Part shown: piece by piece, positions 8,761 through 17,061 of the stretch | Layout: the number at the start of each line of letters is the position of its first letter | Numbering within the stretch: position 1 is the first letter of the stretch | Source: Halorussus marinus | Lineage (GTDB): Archaea > Halobacteriota > Halobacteria > Halobacteriales > Haladaptataceae | Assembly (NCBI RefSeq): GCF_004765795.1 | Contig: NZ_SBIV01000001.1 | Span: 62,001-126,000 of the forward strand | Length of the DNA stretch: 64,000 nt | Reading direction: 5' to 3' | Made by a program: the position numbers and the translations under genes | The notes under the pieces: generated by a model | The model's input: the letters and a program-made list of their open reading frames with translations, nothing else | The model's database searches: none | Told to the model about the DNA's origin: nothing

Positions 8761-9120
8761 TCAGGCGGCGGCCGGCTCCCAGAACGAGCCGAACACGCCC
8801 GCGAGCAACACTAACAGCCCGCCGACCAGCACGGCAATCCCCCGGAGACGGACGGCGTTCGTCGTGGTCAACGCGACCGCGCCGCCGACCGCGAGACAGA
8901 TCACCGACGCCGTGACCAGCCCCTTCCACGGGTCCGCGACGTACCCGGATTCGCGCAGGATGCCCACGACGCTCCCGACGAACAGCAAGAGACCGCCGAC
9001 CGCGACTGGGAACAGCGCCATGACGATGCCCACTTCGAAGATTGCGAGTCCGAACGCCACGAACACCGGCCACGGGCTGGCCTTGCGATACTCGTCGCTC
9101 AGTCCCGGTTGCTCGTCCAT
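8761..9120 (-). CDS. four-helix membrane protein of the oxidase locus
   Basis: 119 residues with four hydrophobic segments (about 18-38, 40-53, 66-85 and 93-111). The cytosolic N-terminus begins MDEQPGLSDEYRKASPW, a signature I associate with a haloarchaeal family of unknown function next to cytochrome oxidase genes (DUF7541 from memory, unverified). It lies 49 bp upstream of the DUF6684-like gene on the same strand, so co-transcription is likely. Role unknown, perhaps oxidase assembly or stability. Confidence 0.7.
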   Translation of the reverse strand: MDEQPGLSDEYRKASPWPVFVAFGLAIFEVGIVMALFPVAVGGLLLFVGSVVGILRESGYVADPWKGLVTASVICLAVGGAVALTTTNAVRLRGIAVLVGGLLVLLAGVFGSFWEPAAA

Positions 9121-9144
9121 ACCAGTAGTTGCGGACGGCGCCGA

Positions 9145-9480
9145 CTAAAGCGCTCCGACTATCGGCCCGCGAGCGGTCGCGACCATCCCGGCGCTGATGG
9201 GGTCGGTCGTCACGTACGAGTAGACGAATAGGAACGCGAAGTAAAGCACCACCAGCAGGCCCAAGAGCTTGAGCCGGAAGCTCCGAAGGCTCTCGCTTTC
9301 GGCCGCGTAGGTCTCGCGGAACCGCTCGCGCTCGTCGTCGTCGAGTCGCTCCCAGTGGTCGAGGCCCTTGTGGAGCGTGAGCAACTCGGCGCTCTCCAGC
9401 GGGCGCTGACAGTACGGGCACTCCGCGGGCGATTCGTCCGGCGGGACGCGGGTCTCGTGGGTGGCTGTCTCTGAGCTCAT
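9145..9480 (-). CDS. membrane-anchored C2H2-type zinc-finger protein
   Basis: 111 residues. An N-terminal finger-like module carries CPYC at 21-24 followed by H37 and H42, spaced like a C2H2 zinc finger. A charged linker rich in D, E and R follows, then one transmembrane helix (about 72-91) and a short tail. Such single-finger membrane proteins recur in haloarchaeal cox clusters (I recall the label DUF7410, unverified). Its ATG overlaps the stop of the upstream 456-residue gene by 4 bp, indicating translational coupling. Possibly a metal-handling or assembly factor for the oxidase, by inference only. Confidence 0.75.
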   Translation of the reverse strand: MSSETATHETRVPPDESPAECPYCQRPLESAELLTLHKGLDHWERLDDDERERFRETYAAESESLRSFRLKLLGLLVVLYFAFLFVYSYVTTDPISAGMVATARGPIVGAL

Positions 9481-10847
9481 ACGAACGGGGGTGTGACGTC
9501 GGGCGCGGACACGATCCAGAGGCTACTCATGGTGTAGAGGACCATCACGACGACGAACGGGTACTGGCTCCGGACCGCCTGCAGGCGGCCGGGAAACACC
9601 TCGTAGGCGGTCGCGTGGGCGACCCAGACCGCCACGAGGTGGCCGACGAGCACGAACGCCACCGCGAGCCCGCCGAACCAGCCGGGGAGCACGATCAACA
9701 CCGGATTGAGCGGCGGCGACAGCGGGCTGGTCACCGCGGCGGTCAGCGCGGGCGATAGCGAGAGGAAGTATCCGAGGAAGTGCGCGAGGTGGTAGCCGGC
9801 CGCGATCGGGAGCAGCGAGGGTGCGAACCGGCGTGCGATCGCGTCGGGGGTGAGGTAGGTCTCGGCGGTCTCGCGCGCGGACCGCGAGGCGAGGCGGTAG
9901 GCGCCGAGGAACGCGGCGAACCCGATCAACAGCCCCGCGGGGTAGACCGCGACCGCGGGCACCCCGAGTCCGACGGCGCCGCGGGCGAGGTCGGCCCAGA
10001 CGGGCGTCCCGACGAAGCCGTCGTAGGTGGTCACCCACAGGAGCGCGACGACGAACGCGATCTCGTCGCGGCCGTCGACGAGACGGGGCTCGGTCAGCGC
10101 CGCGCCGGGCGGCCGGAGTTCGAGGCGGTCGTCGGTGCGCTGGAGCGGGGCGACCCGGCCGTAGTACCGGAACACCCGCGAGACGGGGTCGACGCGGTCG
10201 AACCACGCGTCCGAGCCGTAGACGGCGGCGCCGGCGAGCGTCGCGACCGAGTAGCCGACGACGACGCCCGCGAGCAGTCGCGGCTCGTCGGCCAGCGGGC
10301 TCACGACTTCGAGCCAGATGAGCGCGAGCAGTCCGACCACGCTTGGCCACGCGCCGAACCGCTCGGGGTACGCGCGGTCGAGCGACGGGAGCCATTCGGC
10401 GAGCGCCCGCCAGGGGTTGAGCGCGGGCCAACTGTTGCCCAGTAGGTAGACGGTCGCGACGTAGCCCGCCCACCAGCCGACCCACACTACCAGTATCGCG
10501 GCGTTGCGGAGCGGGTCGGTCGGGCCGAGGAAGCCGACGGCCACGACGCCGAACAGCGCGACCACCGACACCGCTCTGGTCGCGCGCCGGGCGACCGCCA
10601 GCGGGGCGTCCGCGACCCGGCGCCACTCGTGGACCGCCCGGATGAACGCCCGGTCGGTCACGAAGCTGGCGAGCAGGAACGACGCGCCCACCACCCCGCC
10701 GCCGGTCAGCAAGAACAGCCACGTCGGGATCGAGAGCGACCCCGTGGCCGCCCGCAAGCTCCCGCCGTGGGCGAGCGCCCGCCCGACGAACCCGACCGTC
10801 GTCGCGAGCGCGACGCCGAGGCCGCGCCGGAGCCACCGCGTTCTCAT
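9477..10847 (-). CDS. large polytopic membrane protein in oxidase cluster
   Basis: 456 residues from the ATG at 10847 (MRTRWLRRG); a longer reading from 10913 would run into the promoter region. About ten to twelve transmembrane helices are seen. Notable features are an N-terminal helix ending in ALAHGGS, then SIPTWLF, a GNSWPALNPWRAL motif in the second quarter, and histidines in the C-terminal helices (YHLAHFLGYF and GHLVAVWVAH). This pattern recalls actinobacterial membrane proteins that databases label fenitrothion hydrolase, a label with little functional support; the comparison is from memory. The paired histidines hint at metal or haem binding. It is coupled to the zinc-finger gene by an ATGA overlap. 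Confidence 0.75.
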   Translation of the reverse strand: MRTRWLRRGLGVALATTVGFVGRALAHGGSLRAATGSLSIPTWLFLLTGGGVVGASFLLASFVTDRAFIRAVHEWRRVADAPLAVARRATRAVSVVALFGVVAVGFLGPTDPLRNAAILVVWVGWWAGYVATVYLLGNSWPALNPWRALAEWLPSLDRAYPERFGAWPSVVGLLALIWLEVVSPLADEPRLLAGVVVGYSVATLAGAAVYGSDAWFDRVDPVSRVFRYYGRVAPLQRTDDRLELRPPGAALTEPRLVDGRDEIAFVVALLWVTTYDGFVGTPVWADLARGAVGLGVPAVAVYPAGLLIGFAAFLGAYRLASRSARETAETYLTPDAIARRFAPSLLPIAAGYHLAHFLGYFLSLSPALTAAVTSPLSPPLNPVLIVLPGWFGGLAVAFVLVGHLVAVWVAHATAYEVFPGRLQAVRSQYPFVVVMVLYTMSSLWIVSAPDVTPPFV

Positions 10848-10953
10848 GACCGACGCTTGGGCCGAGGCGAACTTGGAGCTTCCGACTCCCAGACGGCACC
10901 GGGGCGCCGGCAAGGTTTTACCGGACGGGGTGGTACGAGGCGTGGGGGTTATC

Positions 10954-11205
10954 GTGGAACGTCAAGGCACACCGACAGGACCAGACGAGCGAGGCCAGCA
11001 CGATCCGACCGAGCCGGCCCAGCCCGAGGACATCGCGGAGATGGACATCACCGAGCCCACAGTGACGTGGCTCGAACTGTCCCATCCCCAACAGCCGATC
11101 CCGATCGGCGAGAAAGACCGCGTGCTGGACAGCCACTTCAACGAGCAGTACGACGTGTGGGAAGTGCTGTTAGTCGCGCTTCCCGAGGAAGAGGACGACG
11201 AGTAG
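10954..11205 (+). CDS. small acidic soluble protein, unknown
   Basis: An 83-residue protein from GTG 10954; an in-frame GTG at 10930 would add 8 residues. The AAGGTTTTACC element at about 10911-10921 sits some 35 nt upstream of the GTG at 10954, which favours that start. The sequence is hydrophilic and ends in PEEEDDE. The central part, WLELSHPQQPIPIGEKDRV, looks folded and conserved, but I do not recognise the family. It is divergent from the large membrane gene and convergent with the MTH865-like gene, immediately adjacent to it. Confidence 0.65.
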   Translation: MERQGTPTGPDERGQHDPTEPAQPEDIAEMDITEPTVTWLELSHPQQPIPIGEKDRVLDSHFNEQYDVWEVLLVALPEEEDDE

Positions 11206-11466
11206 CTACAGCATCTCCTTGTCTTTCAGGCCCTGAATCAGGTCCTCGACCAGCGTGTCGACGTCGTCGTAGGGGAAGTCCTGCGCGTCGGACATCTTCG
11301 TGGACAGCTCCATCGCGGTGAAGCTCACGTCGCCGGCCTCGAACTTCGTGCCCGGCCCGTCGGGGAGCGCGGGCACCAGATCCATCGGATTGGTGACCGG
11401 GTAGTCTGCGCCCTCGAAGGCGTCTGTGAACTGCGACCGGAGCTCGGCTTCGGTTTCGTCTGCCAT
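11206..11466 (-). CDS. MTH865-like family protein
   Basis: 86 residues from ATG 11466 (MADETEAELRSQ). The order of segments AFEGADYPVTNPMDLVPALP, GPGTKFEAGDVSFTA and FPYDDVDTLVEDLIQGL matches the MTH865-like family (an EF-hand-like small protein known from Methanothermobacter). In that family the core GADFPI / ALPNGPDT / GDVEL / FPF motifs occur in the same order, as here. Biochemical role is unknown across the family. The ATG was preferred over one 9 codons upstream because all homologues I know begin close to the helix. Confidence 0.8.
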   Translation of the reverse strand: MADETEAELRSQFTDAFEGADYPVTNPMDLVPALPDGPGTKFEAGDVSFTAMELSTKMSDAQDFPYDDVDTLVEDLIQGLKDKEML

Positions 11467-11616
11467 ACCCGTCCAATGTGTCGTTCCGGGCAAAAACGTT
11501 CCGGAACAACCGAAAACTCATTGTGTGTTTATTCGTCGACGGGCCGCCTGCCCCGTGTGGGTTCGCGGCCAGTGGACACTTCTCGGTCTGGCCGGTAGGT
11601 GTCGGCGGGTGGGACC

Positions 11617-12198
11617 GTGACACCGCTACCTGCACTCATCGACATCCGCGACGACCTCGCACGAGCGATCGAGGAGACCGACGGGGACGACGACCTGCGA
11701 TCGGAGCTTCGGACGGTGAGCGACCGGCTCGACGCCTTCGAGGAGCGCGACCGCGCCGACCGCGGCGGCATCGTCGACGAAGTCGACAATCAACTGCTCC
11801 GGGTCGAAGAACGACTCGACGACGAGGCGGCCGCCCGCGCGGTGCAGTCGGCGCGCAATCGGCTCCACATCTACCGCGAGAGCCGCCAGCAGACCGACGC
11901 GAACCTCGCGGTCGTCGATTCGACCGTCCGGGATTCTGGCGGTCCCGGTGCCGACGAGGTGGTCCCGGTCGGGGAGGTAACGGTGGCCGTCACCGTCGCC
12001 AACACGGGCGCGGACACCGAAATCGTCCCGATCGTCACGTTCTACGACGATCGGGCCGCCGAGGTGGAGTCGGTCCGGGGGCCGGAGTTCGCCCTTGCGG
12101 GCGGCGAGCAAGCACAGTTCGAGTTCGACGCGGACGCGCCCGCGGACGCGACCACACATGCGATCTCGATTTCGGACACCGGGGAGGTGCGAACGTAG
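11617..12198 (+). CDS. coiled-coil plus beta-sandwich-like protein, unknown
   Basis: 193 residues from GTG 11617; a GTG at 11599 would add 6. Residues about 8-95 form charged helices with heptad character (DLRSELRTVSDRLDAFEERD, then LLRVEERLDDEAAARAV). Residues about 105-190 are beta-rich and look like an immunoglobulin-like or CARDB-like extracellular domain, with EVTVAVTVANTGAD, a pattern of archaeal surface proteins. There is no signal peptide, so the protein may be cytosolic. Not a family I can name with confidence. It is followed by the halocyanin gene 99 bp downstream. Confidence 0.65.
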   Translation: MTPLPALIDIRDDLARAIEETDGDDDLRSELRTVSDRLDAFEERDRADRGGIVDEVDNQLLRVEERLDDEAAARAVQSARNRLHIYRESRQQTDANLAVVDSTVRDSGGPGADEVVPVGEVTVAVTVANTGADTEIVPIVTFYDDRAAEVESVRGPEFALAGGEQAQFEFDADAPADATTHAISISDTGEVRT

Positions 12199-12262
12199 CA
12201 GGTCGCCGGCGCCGGCGCTCGTTTCGAGGGACGACGCGGTCGGGCGCCGAAAGGTCGGATCG

Positions 12263-12271
12263 AAAGTATAG
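12263..12271 (+). promoter_or_regulatory. TATA box of the halocyanin gene
   Basis: AAAGTATAG is centred about 30 nt before the ATG at 12298, the standard spacing for a leaderless haloarchaeal mRNA. Confidence 0.55.
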
Positions 12272-12297
12272 AGTACCCGCCACCGCTACCATCACGC

Positions 12298-12888
12298 ATG
12301 ACGAACACGGAATCGAGCGAGTCGGTCACTCGCCGCGGCTTCATGCGGACCGCCACGGGCGCAGCGGCGGCCGCGGGGGCGGCCGGAACCGCAGCGGCGC
12401 AAGACGAGGGCGGCGAGGAATCGGGCGGCGGCGGCGGTGGCGGGGCCACGAAGGAAGTGACCGTCGGCCCCGGCGGCGACCTCGTGTTCGAACCCGCCGA
12501 GATCGAGATCCAGCCCGGGACGACCGTCAAGTGGGTCTGGGACTCGGACAACCACAACGTGGTCGCCGACTCGACGCCCGAGGGCGCGGACTGGGAGGGG
12601 ACCGAAGGCGGCGACAGCGAGACGTACAACACCGGCCACGAGTACAGCCACACTTTCGAGATCGAAGGCGACTACGAGTATTACTGTACGCCCCACCGGA
12701 GCGCGGGCATGGTCGGGACGATCACGGTGTCGCCCGACGCGGGCGGGGGCGGCGAGGCGGCCGGGCCGGCCATCCCGTCGACAGCCAAGACCCTCGGCGT
12801 CGCGACGACCGCCGCGATGGTGTTCACGCTCGGACTCGCGTACTTCTTCCTCAAGTACGGCGGCGATTACGGCGACGCCGGCGAGTAA
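12298..12888 (+). CDS. halocyanin-type blue copper protein with C-terminal membrane anchor
   Basis: 196 residues. A twin-arginine signal (TRRGFMR at 11-17 followed by an Ala-rich helix) exports the folded copper protein. A Gly-rich linker follows, then a plastocyanin-fold domain with all four type-1 copper ligands: H86 (DNHNVV), C130, H133 and M138 (CTPHRSAGM). After the domain a transmembrane helix at about 166-186 anchors it to the membrane, whereas many halocyanins are N-terminal lipoproteins. It would carry electrons at the outer face of the membrane, plausibly to the terminal oxidase encoded nearby. Confidence 0.93.
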   Translation: MTNTESSESVTRRGFMRTATGAAAAAGAAGTAAAQDEGGEESGGGGGGGATKEVTVGPGGDLVFEPAEIEIQPGTTVKWVWDSDNHNVVADSTPEGADWEGTEGGDSETYNTGHEYSHTFEIEGDYEYYCTPHRSAGMVGTITVSPDAGGGGEAAGPAIPSTAKTLGVATTAAMVFTLGLAYFFLKYGGDYGDAGE

Positions 12889-13419
12889 TCACACGGCGTC
12901 GGGGGCCTCGTGAAGCGTCAGCTCGACCGCTCGGGGCTCGCCTTCGAGGTCCGCGACGATGCGCTCGACCACCCGCTCTGCTTCCTGTAACACGATCGGT
13001 TTCACCTTCTCGACGACCCAACTCAGCGAGACGAGCCGCGGCAGATCGAGCATGTCGGAACTCGCCGAGTCGGCGTCGAACCGGATGACGAGCCGGACCC
13101 GCGAGGCCGACCCGCGGTCGGGCGGCGCCTCGTCGGGCGCGGGTTCGACGACCCAGCGCCCGTGGGCGTTCAGGTCCTTGACGAGCCGCCAATCGATGGT
13201 GTTCGGGCGGTCGAGTTCGGTCACCGCCGACCGGACGGTGTATTCGAGTTTCCACCACGAGAGGCGGATGTCGTACTCGGTTCCCGGACCGCCGTCGCCG
13301 TGCCGATCGACGCCGTCGAGGTGGTTCGAGTAATCGGCGTACCCCTCGAAGTCCGCGAGAAAATCGTAGGCCTCCTCGGGCGGCACGTAGACGACGGTGC
13401 TGATTTCGACGCTGTCCAC
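12889..13419 (-). CDS. SRPBCC (START-fold) family protein
   Basis: 176 residues with the polyketide-cyclase/COQ10 pattern: an N-terminal strand VEISTVVYVPPEEAYDFLADFEGYADY, a central beta region around EYTVRSAVTELDRP, and a long C-terminal helix. These helix-grip proteins bind hydrophobic ligands such as quinones or lipids. In haloarchaea similar proteins occur near redox genes; a quinone chaperone role is possible but inferred. It ends exactly next to the halocyanin stop (convergent). Confidence 0.85.
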   Translation of the reverse strand: MDSVEISTVVYVPPEEAYDFLADFEGYADYSNHLDGVDRHGDGGPGTEYDIRLSWWKLEYTVRSAVTELDRPNTIDWRLVKDLNAHGRWVVEPAPDEAPPDRGSASRVRLVIRFDADSASSDMLDLPRLVSLSWVVEKVKPIVLQEAERVVERIVADLEGEPRAVELTLHEAPDAV

Positions 13420-13491
13420 GCTGGGGCCTTCGGGTGAGCGGAGCCTAAAAGTTCCGGCGAGCGGCGGGGATCGGCGGCGGGGGACCGCGAC

Positions 13492-13857
13492 TCAGGCGTT
13501 CAGCTCCGAGGCCCGTCGCCCCGAGGTCCGACCGGCGTCGGAGTCCGAGATCGACGCCAGATACGGTTCGAGGTCGCTGACCCCGTCGGTGAGTTCGACC
13601 GTGCCGCGCTCGGAGTCGTACTCGACGACGCCCGCGTCCGCGAGCTTTGGCAGGTGGGTGTGGCGCAGGGATAACGCGACGGTCGAGGCGTCGGGGTCGC
13701 CCAGCCAGGTCGCGATGCGTTCGGCCAGCGCTTCGACGGACGTCTCCGTCCCCCGGTCGGCCGCGTAGAGGACGCCCCGGCGGCGGGCGCTCGACAGCAG
13801 TTCGAAAGCCGCGCTTACGTCGTCGGCACGTTCGTCGGCGAGGGCGTATTCGGGCAT
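13492..13857 (-). CDS. winged-helix transcriptional regulator (DUF7344-like)
   Basis: 121 residues from ATG 13857 (MPEYALADERADD). The helix-turn-helix pattern is visible: AFELLSSARRRGVLYAAD, then LAERIATWL, and the recognition-helix segment LRHTHLPKLADAGVVEYD, ending in a wing with GTVELTDG. This is the haloarchaeal DUF7344 class of small one-domain DNA-binding proteins (family label from memory). The target is unknown. It lies divergent from coaBC across about 200 bp; its own TATA (GATATACCC on the minus strand near 13885) fits a leaderless start. Confidence 0.8.
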   Translation of the reverse strand: MPEYALADERADDVSAAFELLSSARRRGVLYAADRGTETSVEALAERIATWLGDPDASTVALSLRHTHLPKLADAGVVEYDSERGTVELTDGVSDLEPYLASISDSDAGRTSGRRASELNA

Positions 13858-14058
13858 ACAGTGTGACGGTGACGCCGAGGGTATATCAACTGGGTCCACG
13901 TTCCCGGTGCGTTCGGTGCGTTCTGCCGGACCGTTGCAACCGTTTCAAGGATTCCTTTCAGTTTATTATCTCTCTGTTTCCGCGGCGTAGCGCCCCGATT
14001 CGGGAGTCGCCGACCCGAACCCCCTCCCATTTAACGTGGGCCGGCCCCAAGATCCGCC

Positions 14059-15249
14059 ATGCTCGCGGGAGTCAACGTCGCGGTGGGCGTGACCGGCAGT
14101 ATCGCGGCGGTGAAGGTAGTCGAGTTGGCCCACGAACTCCGGAGGCGGGGCGCCGCTGTCCGGGCGGTGATGACCGACAGCGCCGCCGGAATCGTCCACC
14201 CGTGGGCGGTCGAGTTCGCGACCGACGCGCCCGTCGTCACCGAGATCACCGGCGGCGTCGAGCACGTCGACCTCTGCGGACGCGACGGGTGGGCAGACGT
14301 GTTCCTGATCGCGCCAGCGACCGCCAACACCGTCGGCAAGGTGGCGGCCGCGATCGACGATACGCCGGTCACGACGACCGCGACCACCGCGCTCGGCGCG
14401 GATCTGCCGGTCGTCGTCGCGCCCGCGATGCACGAACCGATGTACGACCATCCGGGCGTGCTCGACGCGATCGAGCGCGTCGAGTCGTGGGGCGTCGAGT
14501 TCGTCGCCCCTCGGATCGAGGAGGGAAAGGCCAAGATCGCGACTGCCGACGCGATCGCGCTGGCGGTCGCACGCGCGGCCGCCCCGGACGCCCTCTCGGG
14601 CGCGCACGTAACGATCACTACCGGGGCGACCGCCGAACCGATCGACCCCGTGCGCGTGCTGACCAACCGATCGTCGGGCAAGACCGGCCGGGCGGTCGCC
14701 CGCGCCTGCTACGCGCTCGGTGCGGACGTGACGCTGGTCCATGGCCCGGTCGGCCCCCACCCGGTCGACCGCGAGACGATCGGCGGCCCGATCCCGTACG
14801 CCGATCTCGTCTCGGTCGAATCCGCCGCGGAGATGCTCGGGGCGGTCCGGGAGTCGGTCGCCGAGGGCACGGACGCGCTCGTCTCGGCGGCCGCGATCGC
14901 CGACTACACCGTCGACCCCGCCGACGAGAAGCTCCGCTCGGGTCGAGAGCGATCGCTCGATCTCGCGCCCACGCCGAAGCTCATCGACGAGATCCGGGCC
15001 GACAGCGACCTCCCGATCGTCGGCTTCAAGGCCGAGACCGCCGGCGACGACGCCGCGATGGTCGAGCGCGCCCGCGAGACGCTCCGGCGCGCGGACCTCT
15101 CGTTCGTGGTCGCGAACGACGCCAGCGTGATGGGCGGCGACGAGACCCGAGCGCTTTTCGTCCGCGAGCACAGCGTCCGGACCTACGAGGGCTCGAAGGC
15201 CCAACTGGGTCGGGCGGTCGCCGACGGGATCGCCGCCGAACTCGACTGA
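14059..15249 (+). CDS. coaBC: bifunctional phosphopantothenoylcysteine decarboxylase/phosphopantothenate--cysteine ligase
   Basis: 396 residues. The N-terminal CoaC half is an FMN flavoprotein with GVTGSIAAVKVVELAHELRR, the catalytic histidine in HPWAVEF and the APATANTVGK loop; PAMHEPMYDHP ends the domain. The C-terminal CoaB half begins at ITTGATAEPIDPVRV with LTNRSSGKTG, the nucleotide site. Together they make 4'-phosphopantetheine from phosphopantothenate, cysteine and a nucleotide triphosphate in CoA synthesis. A TTTAACG element about 30 nt upstream supports a leaderless start. Confidence 0.95.
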   Translation: MLAGVNVAVGVTGSIAAVKVVELAHELRRRGAAVRAVMTDSAAGIVHPWAVEFATDAPVVTEITGGVEHVDLCGRDGWADVFLIAPATANTVGKVAAAIDDTPVTTTATTALGADLPVVVAPAMHEPMYDHPGVLDAIERVESWGVEFVAPRIEEGKAKIATADAIALAVARAAAPDALSGAHVTITTGATAEPIDPVRVLTNRSSGKTGRAVARACYALGADVTLVHGPVGPHPVDRETIGGPIPYADLVSVESAAEMLGAVRESVAEGTDALVSAAAIADYTVDPADEKLRSGRERSLDLAPTPKLIDEIRADSDLPIVGFKAETAGDDAAMVERARETLRRADLSFVVANDASVMGGDETRALFVREHSVRTYEGSKAQLGRAVADGIAAELD

Positions 15250-15323
15250 CCTGCCGGCGGCCCGGTCCGGTCGCGCGATTCGCGATCCGGCCGTGCCACC
15301 GGGTCTCGGGAAACCGAAGCAAT

Positions 15324-15330
15324 CTTTATA
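15324..15330 (+). promoter_or_regulatory. TATA box of the Mrp antiporter operon
   Basis: CTTTATA lies in an AT-rich stretch of the gap between coaBC and mnhE. Transcription would start near 15354, giving a leader of about 70 nt before the ATG at 15426, unusual here where most genes are leaderless. Confidence 0.5.
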
Positions 15331-15425
15331 CACTGGCTACCCTTTTCAGATAGGACTCTCACGATGGTCGGCCACCTACCGGTGTATCGTCGTTCCGGAC
15401 GAATCAGTTCGAGCGGCCCACTCCG

Positions 15426-16475
15426 ATGACGGGGACCCAGATTCTGGTCCCGGTTCGGGATTCGGTCACGCTCCGCAACACGGTGGCGTACGCCGCCGAG
15501 AGCGCCGTCGACGCCGAGCCGGGCGCGGCCCCGACGCTTCACTTCGTCTATCCGGTCTCCGAGCGGGTCACGGTCGGTGACCCGCCCGAGGACGCGACCG
15601 AGCTGCTCGATCGGGTCCGCGCGTGGGTCGCCGAGGACCTCGGCGACAACGCGGCGTCGATCGGCGTCGAGACCGCGCTGGTCGGCCCCGACGAGTACCT
15701 GTTCAACCCCGGCGACTACGCCGACGTGTTGGGCCGGTACGCCGCCGAAAACGACGTCGAAACCGTGGTGCTCGACCCCGAATTCAACCCCTCGGGGATG
15801 ACGCCGCTGTTGCCGCCCCTGGAGACCGAACTCGAACGCGCGGGCCTCGCGGTCGAGATCGCGCCGGTCGAGCGACCGACCCGGCGGTTCCCGCTCGCCC
15901 GCCGCGCGGGGCTCGGCCAGTTCGCGGTGCTGTTCGGGTGGGCGTACGGCTTCTATCTGCTCGTCGGGGGAACGCTGTCGACCTTCGATCTGGCGACCGG
16001 CGCGATAAGCGGCCTCGTAGTCGCCGGGCTCCTCTGGCGGATCTCGCTCAGCGGGTTCGTCGACGTGTCGCGGCTCGCGGGGCGGCTCGGACGTCTGGTG
16101 GTGTACGCGCCGTTCCTGCTGTGGGAGATCGCGAAGGCCAACTTCCAGATCGCGTACGTCGTCCTTCACCCGGACCTCCCGATCGACCCCGAGGTCGTCG
16201 AGTTCGACGCCGCGGTGTGGTCGGAGCTCCCGGTGACGACGCTGGCGAACAGCATCACCCTCACCCCGGGGACGCTCACGATCGACGTCTCCCGGCGCCA
16301 CTTCACGGTACACGCGCTCACCGACGGCGCGCGCGAGGACCTGCTCGGCGGGACCCTAGAGCGGGCGGTCCGGTTCGTCTTCTACGGCCGGTCGGCAGCT
16401 CGCATCCCGAGCCCCGCCGAGCGCGACGCCGACTCGGACGACGCCGAGCGACCGACGGAAGGTGAGAACGCGTGA
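15426..16475 (+). CDS. mnhE: Mrp-type cation/proton antiporter subunit E with N-terminal UspA-like domain
   Basis: 349 residues. Residues 1-140 resemble a universal stress protein fold (TQILVPVRDSVTLRNTVAYAA, then TLHFVYPV and ETVVLDPEF). Residues about 150-330 are MnhE/MrpE, with two N-terminal helices and the LPVTTLANSITLTPGTLTID motif typical of subunit E. The Usp part might sense nucleotide or stress; this is inference. It starts the nine-gene operon; its stop overlaps mnhF by 4 bp. The complex exports Na+ or K+ in exchange for protons across the cytoplasmic membrane. Confidence 0.93.
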   Translation: MTGTQILVPVRDSVTLRNTVAYAAESAVDAEPGAAPTLHFVYPVSERVTVGDPPEDATELLDRVRAWVAEDLGDNAASIGVETALVGPDEYLFNPGDYADVLGRYAAENDVETVVLDPEFNPSGMTPLLPPLETELERAGLAVEIAPVERPTRRFPLARRAGLGQFAVLFGWAYGFYLLVGGTLSTFDLATGAISGLVVAGLLWRISLSGFVDVSRLAGRLGRLVVYAPFLLWEIAKANFQIAYVVLHPDLPIDPEVVEFDAAVWSELPVTTLANSITLTPGTLTIDVSRRHFTVHALTDGAREDLLGGTLERAVRFVFYGRSAARIPSPAERDADSDDAERPTEGENA

Positions 16476-16747
16476 CGTTCATCAGTACCGCGCTGTTGAC
16501 GGCCGCCGGTGCGTTCGTCCTCGTCTCGCTGGCGGTCGTCTACCGGCTGGTCCGGGGGCCGACGATGCAGGACCGCGTCATCGCGGTCAACGTCATCGGC
16601 ACGAACACCGTCATCGTGATCGCGCTCGTCGCGGCCGCCCTCGGCGAGTCGTCGGCGCTCGACATCGCGATCGTCTACGCGCTGTTGAACTTCCTGATGA
16701 GCATCGCCATCTCGAAGTTCACGGTCGAGCGGGGTGGTGTGCTGTGA
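16472..16747 (+). CDS. mnhF: Mrp antiporter subunit F
   Basis: 91 residues from a GTG that overlaps the mnhE stop (GTGA). Three transmembrane helices and the RLVRGPTMQDRVIAVNVIGT segment identify the MnhF/MrpF family. It sits in the membrane of the antiporter complex; Mrp is a hetero-oligomer in which all subunits are needed. Confidence 0.93.
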   Translation: MTFISTALLTAAGAFVLVSLAVVYRLVRGPTMQDRVIAVNVIGTNTVIVIALVAAALGESSALDIAIVYALLNFLMSIAISKFTVERGGVL

Positions 16748-17061
16748 CGCCCCGAGAGATCGCGATCGCCCTGCTCGCGGCCGGCGGGGTGTTCTTCGCG
16801 TTCGTGGCCGCCGTCGGCATCCTCCGACTGCCCGACCTCTACACCCGCTCGCACAGCGCCTCGAAGAGCGATACCCTCGCGGCCGGCCTCTCGCTGGCCG
16901 CGGTGGCGCTGACGTTCGGCTCCGACCTCTCGACGATCAAGGCACTGCTGTTGTTGTTGTTCATGTTCATCACGAACCCGACCGCCGCCCACGCCATCGC
17001 GCGGGCGGCCGCCGAAGAAGGTATCGAGCCGTGGACCCGCGAGGAGGAGGTGGACGAATGA
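16744..17061 (+). CDS. mnhG: Mrp antiporter subunit G
   Basis: 105 residues from GTG 16744, overlapping the mnhF TGA. It contains the MnhG signature GILRLPDLYTRSHSASKSDTL, followed by hydrophobic helices and MFITNPTAAHAIARAA. The C-terminus is acidic (EEEVDE). It overlaps the next start by ATGA. Confidence 0.93.
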   Translation: MTPREIAIALLAAGGVFFAFVAAVGILRLPDLYTRSHSASKSDTLAAGLSLAAVALTFGSDLSTIKALLLLLFMFITNPTAAHAIARAAAEEGIEPWTREEEVDE

